Shown piece by piece: positions 5,847 through 6,238 of a stretch of DNA of 6,238 nucleotides. The notes beneath the pieces are model-generated. The model was not told where the DNA came from. It did no database searches and saw only the letters and a list, made by a program, of their open reading frames with translations. The stretch covers positions 1-6,238 of the forward strand of contig JAITMN010000108.1 of NCBI GenBank assembly GCA_031277355.1, given 5' to 3'. Made by a program: the position numbers and the translations under genes. The stretch is from Nevskiaceae bacterium (GTDB taxonomy: Bacteria > Pseudomonadota > Gammaproteobacteria > Steroidobacterales > Steroidobacteraceae). How positions within the stretch are numbered: the first letter of the stretch is position 1; every line of letters begins with the position of its first letter.

Positions 5847-6238
5847 ATGAGCGCGGAATCCAAATCCATCACATTTCTCGTTCCTGGCCAGGAGCAGCCA
5901 GCCGACGCAGACGCGTCTGCCACGAGCGAATCGTCACTGTACGATATGGTCGAGCGTGAGATCCGCGTGCGCGAAGACACGCGGGGCGAAGCGGCGCCCG
6001 TCGAGGTTGAGGCGATCCCCGGCGAAGACATCATCGTGCTGCGCATCGGCGCCGATGGACCGGAGCTGGTACTGCACCCGGAAACGGCCCGCGATCTGTT
6101 CCTGGCGCAGGCCGGTGCGAGCCAACGAGGCGCAGGCGCCGCCGATGCAGCAAAGGGCATCACGGTGCCGGCGCGCTTGCAGTGGGGCGGATACGCCGAC
6201 GCCGACAGCAGGGCATCACTTGCGAGCGCGGGCCGCGT
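5847..6238 (+). CDS. Uncharacterised protein, N-terminal part (cut by right edge); possible hydrolase/CHAT-associated protein
   Basis: From the ATG at 5847 the plus frame stays open for 130 codons to the window end. The N-terminus has a short strand-like segment (SITFLVPG, 7-14), an acidic, Ser/Ala-rich low-complexity stretch (about 15-31), and then an alternating segment with EVEAIPGEDIIVLRIG (53-68) and ELVLHPETARDLFL (73-86) that looks like a small beta-rich domain. No signal peptide or membrane segment is seen, so it is probably cytoplasmic. The pattern 'ITVPARLQWGG' (105-115) reminds me of the N-termini of large proteobacterial proteins that carry an alpha/beta-hydrolase domain and sometimes a CHAT protease domain downstream, but this is recall only and the diagnostic part lies outside the window. 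There is no strong ribosome binding site. A competing minus-strand frame here (5840-6163) looks like a shadow. Confidence 0.65.
   Translation, partial: MSAESKSITFLVPGQEQPADADASATSESSLYDMVEREIRVREDTRGEAAPVEVEAIPGEDIIVLRIGADGPELVLHPETARDLFLAQAGASQRGAGAADAAKGITVPARLQWGGYADADSRASLASAGR

Noticed and set aside
5840..6163. A minus-strand frame of 107 codons at the right end.
   Set aside because: Ser/Arg/Ala-rich shadow translation; the plus frame from 5847 is open to the edge with a more protein-like composition.

Overview
The window reads like ordinary chromosome of a GC-rich proteobacterium, most likely beta- or gamma-proteobacterial. The grounds are the RegB/RoxS-type redox sensor kinase, the Met-rich 'transporter'-type outer-membrane protein, and strong GC bias at third codon positions. 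No insertion sequence, tRNA, rRNA, CRISPR array or phage gene is visible.

Layout: (1) On the minus strand, from 797 to the left edge, lies the membrane-sensor half of a RegB/PrrB/RoxS-family histidine kinase, cut off just after its H-box. (2) A 77-bp divergent intergenic region holds a 17-bp near-palindrome that matches the RegR/RegA-type binding consensus at all but one constrained position. (3) Four plus-strand genes follow with gaps of 72, 47 and 49 bp: a secreted, extremely Met-rich putative outer-membrane protein with an in-frame (Met-Gly-Gly)n/(Met-Gly)n tandem repeat; a five-TM LtaS/OpgB-like sulfatase-fold membrane enzyme with a GTG start; a small exported ankyrin-repeat protein with a locally lower-GC 5' half; and a Tat-type exported sugar-phosphate isomerase/epimerase-like TIM barrel. 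(4) A small four-TM hypothetical protein on the minus strand overlaps the tail of the isomerase gene by 44 bp. (5) After a 111-bp divergent gap, a plus-strand gene of uncertain function begins at 5847 and runs off the right edge.

Functionally, the left part suggests a redox-controlled unit: the sensor kinase (its RegA-type partner presumably lies beyond the left edge), its probable own box, and a divergent envelope protein with many thioether ligands suited to Cu(I) or a similar soft metal. The other genes mostly act in the cell envelope or periplasm, but nothing shows that they form one pathway. I see no clear evidence for a completely new system. The points most worth following are the RegR-like box, the Met-rich repeat protein and the exported TIM-barrel protein.
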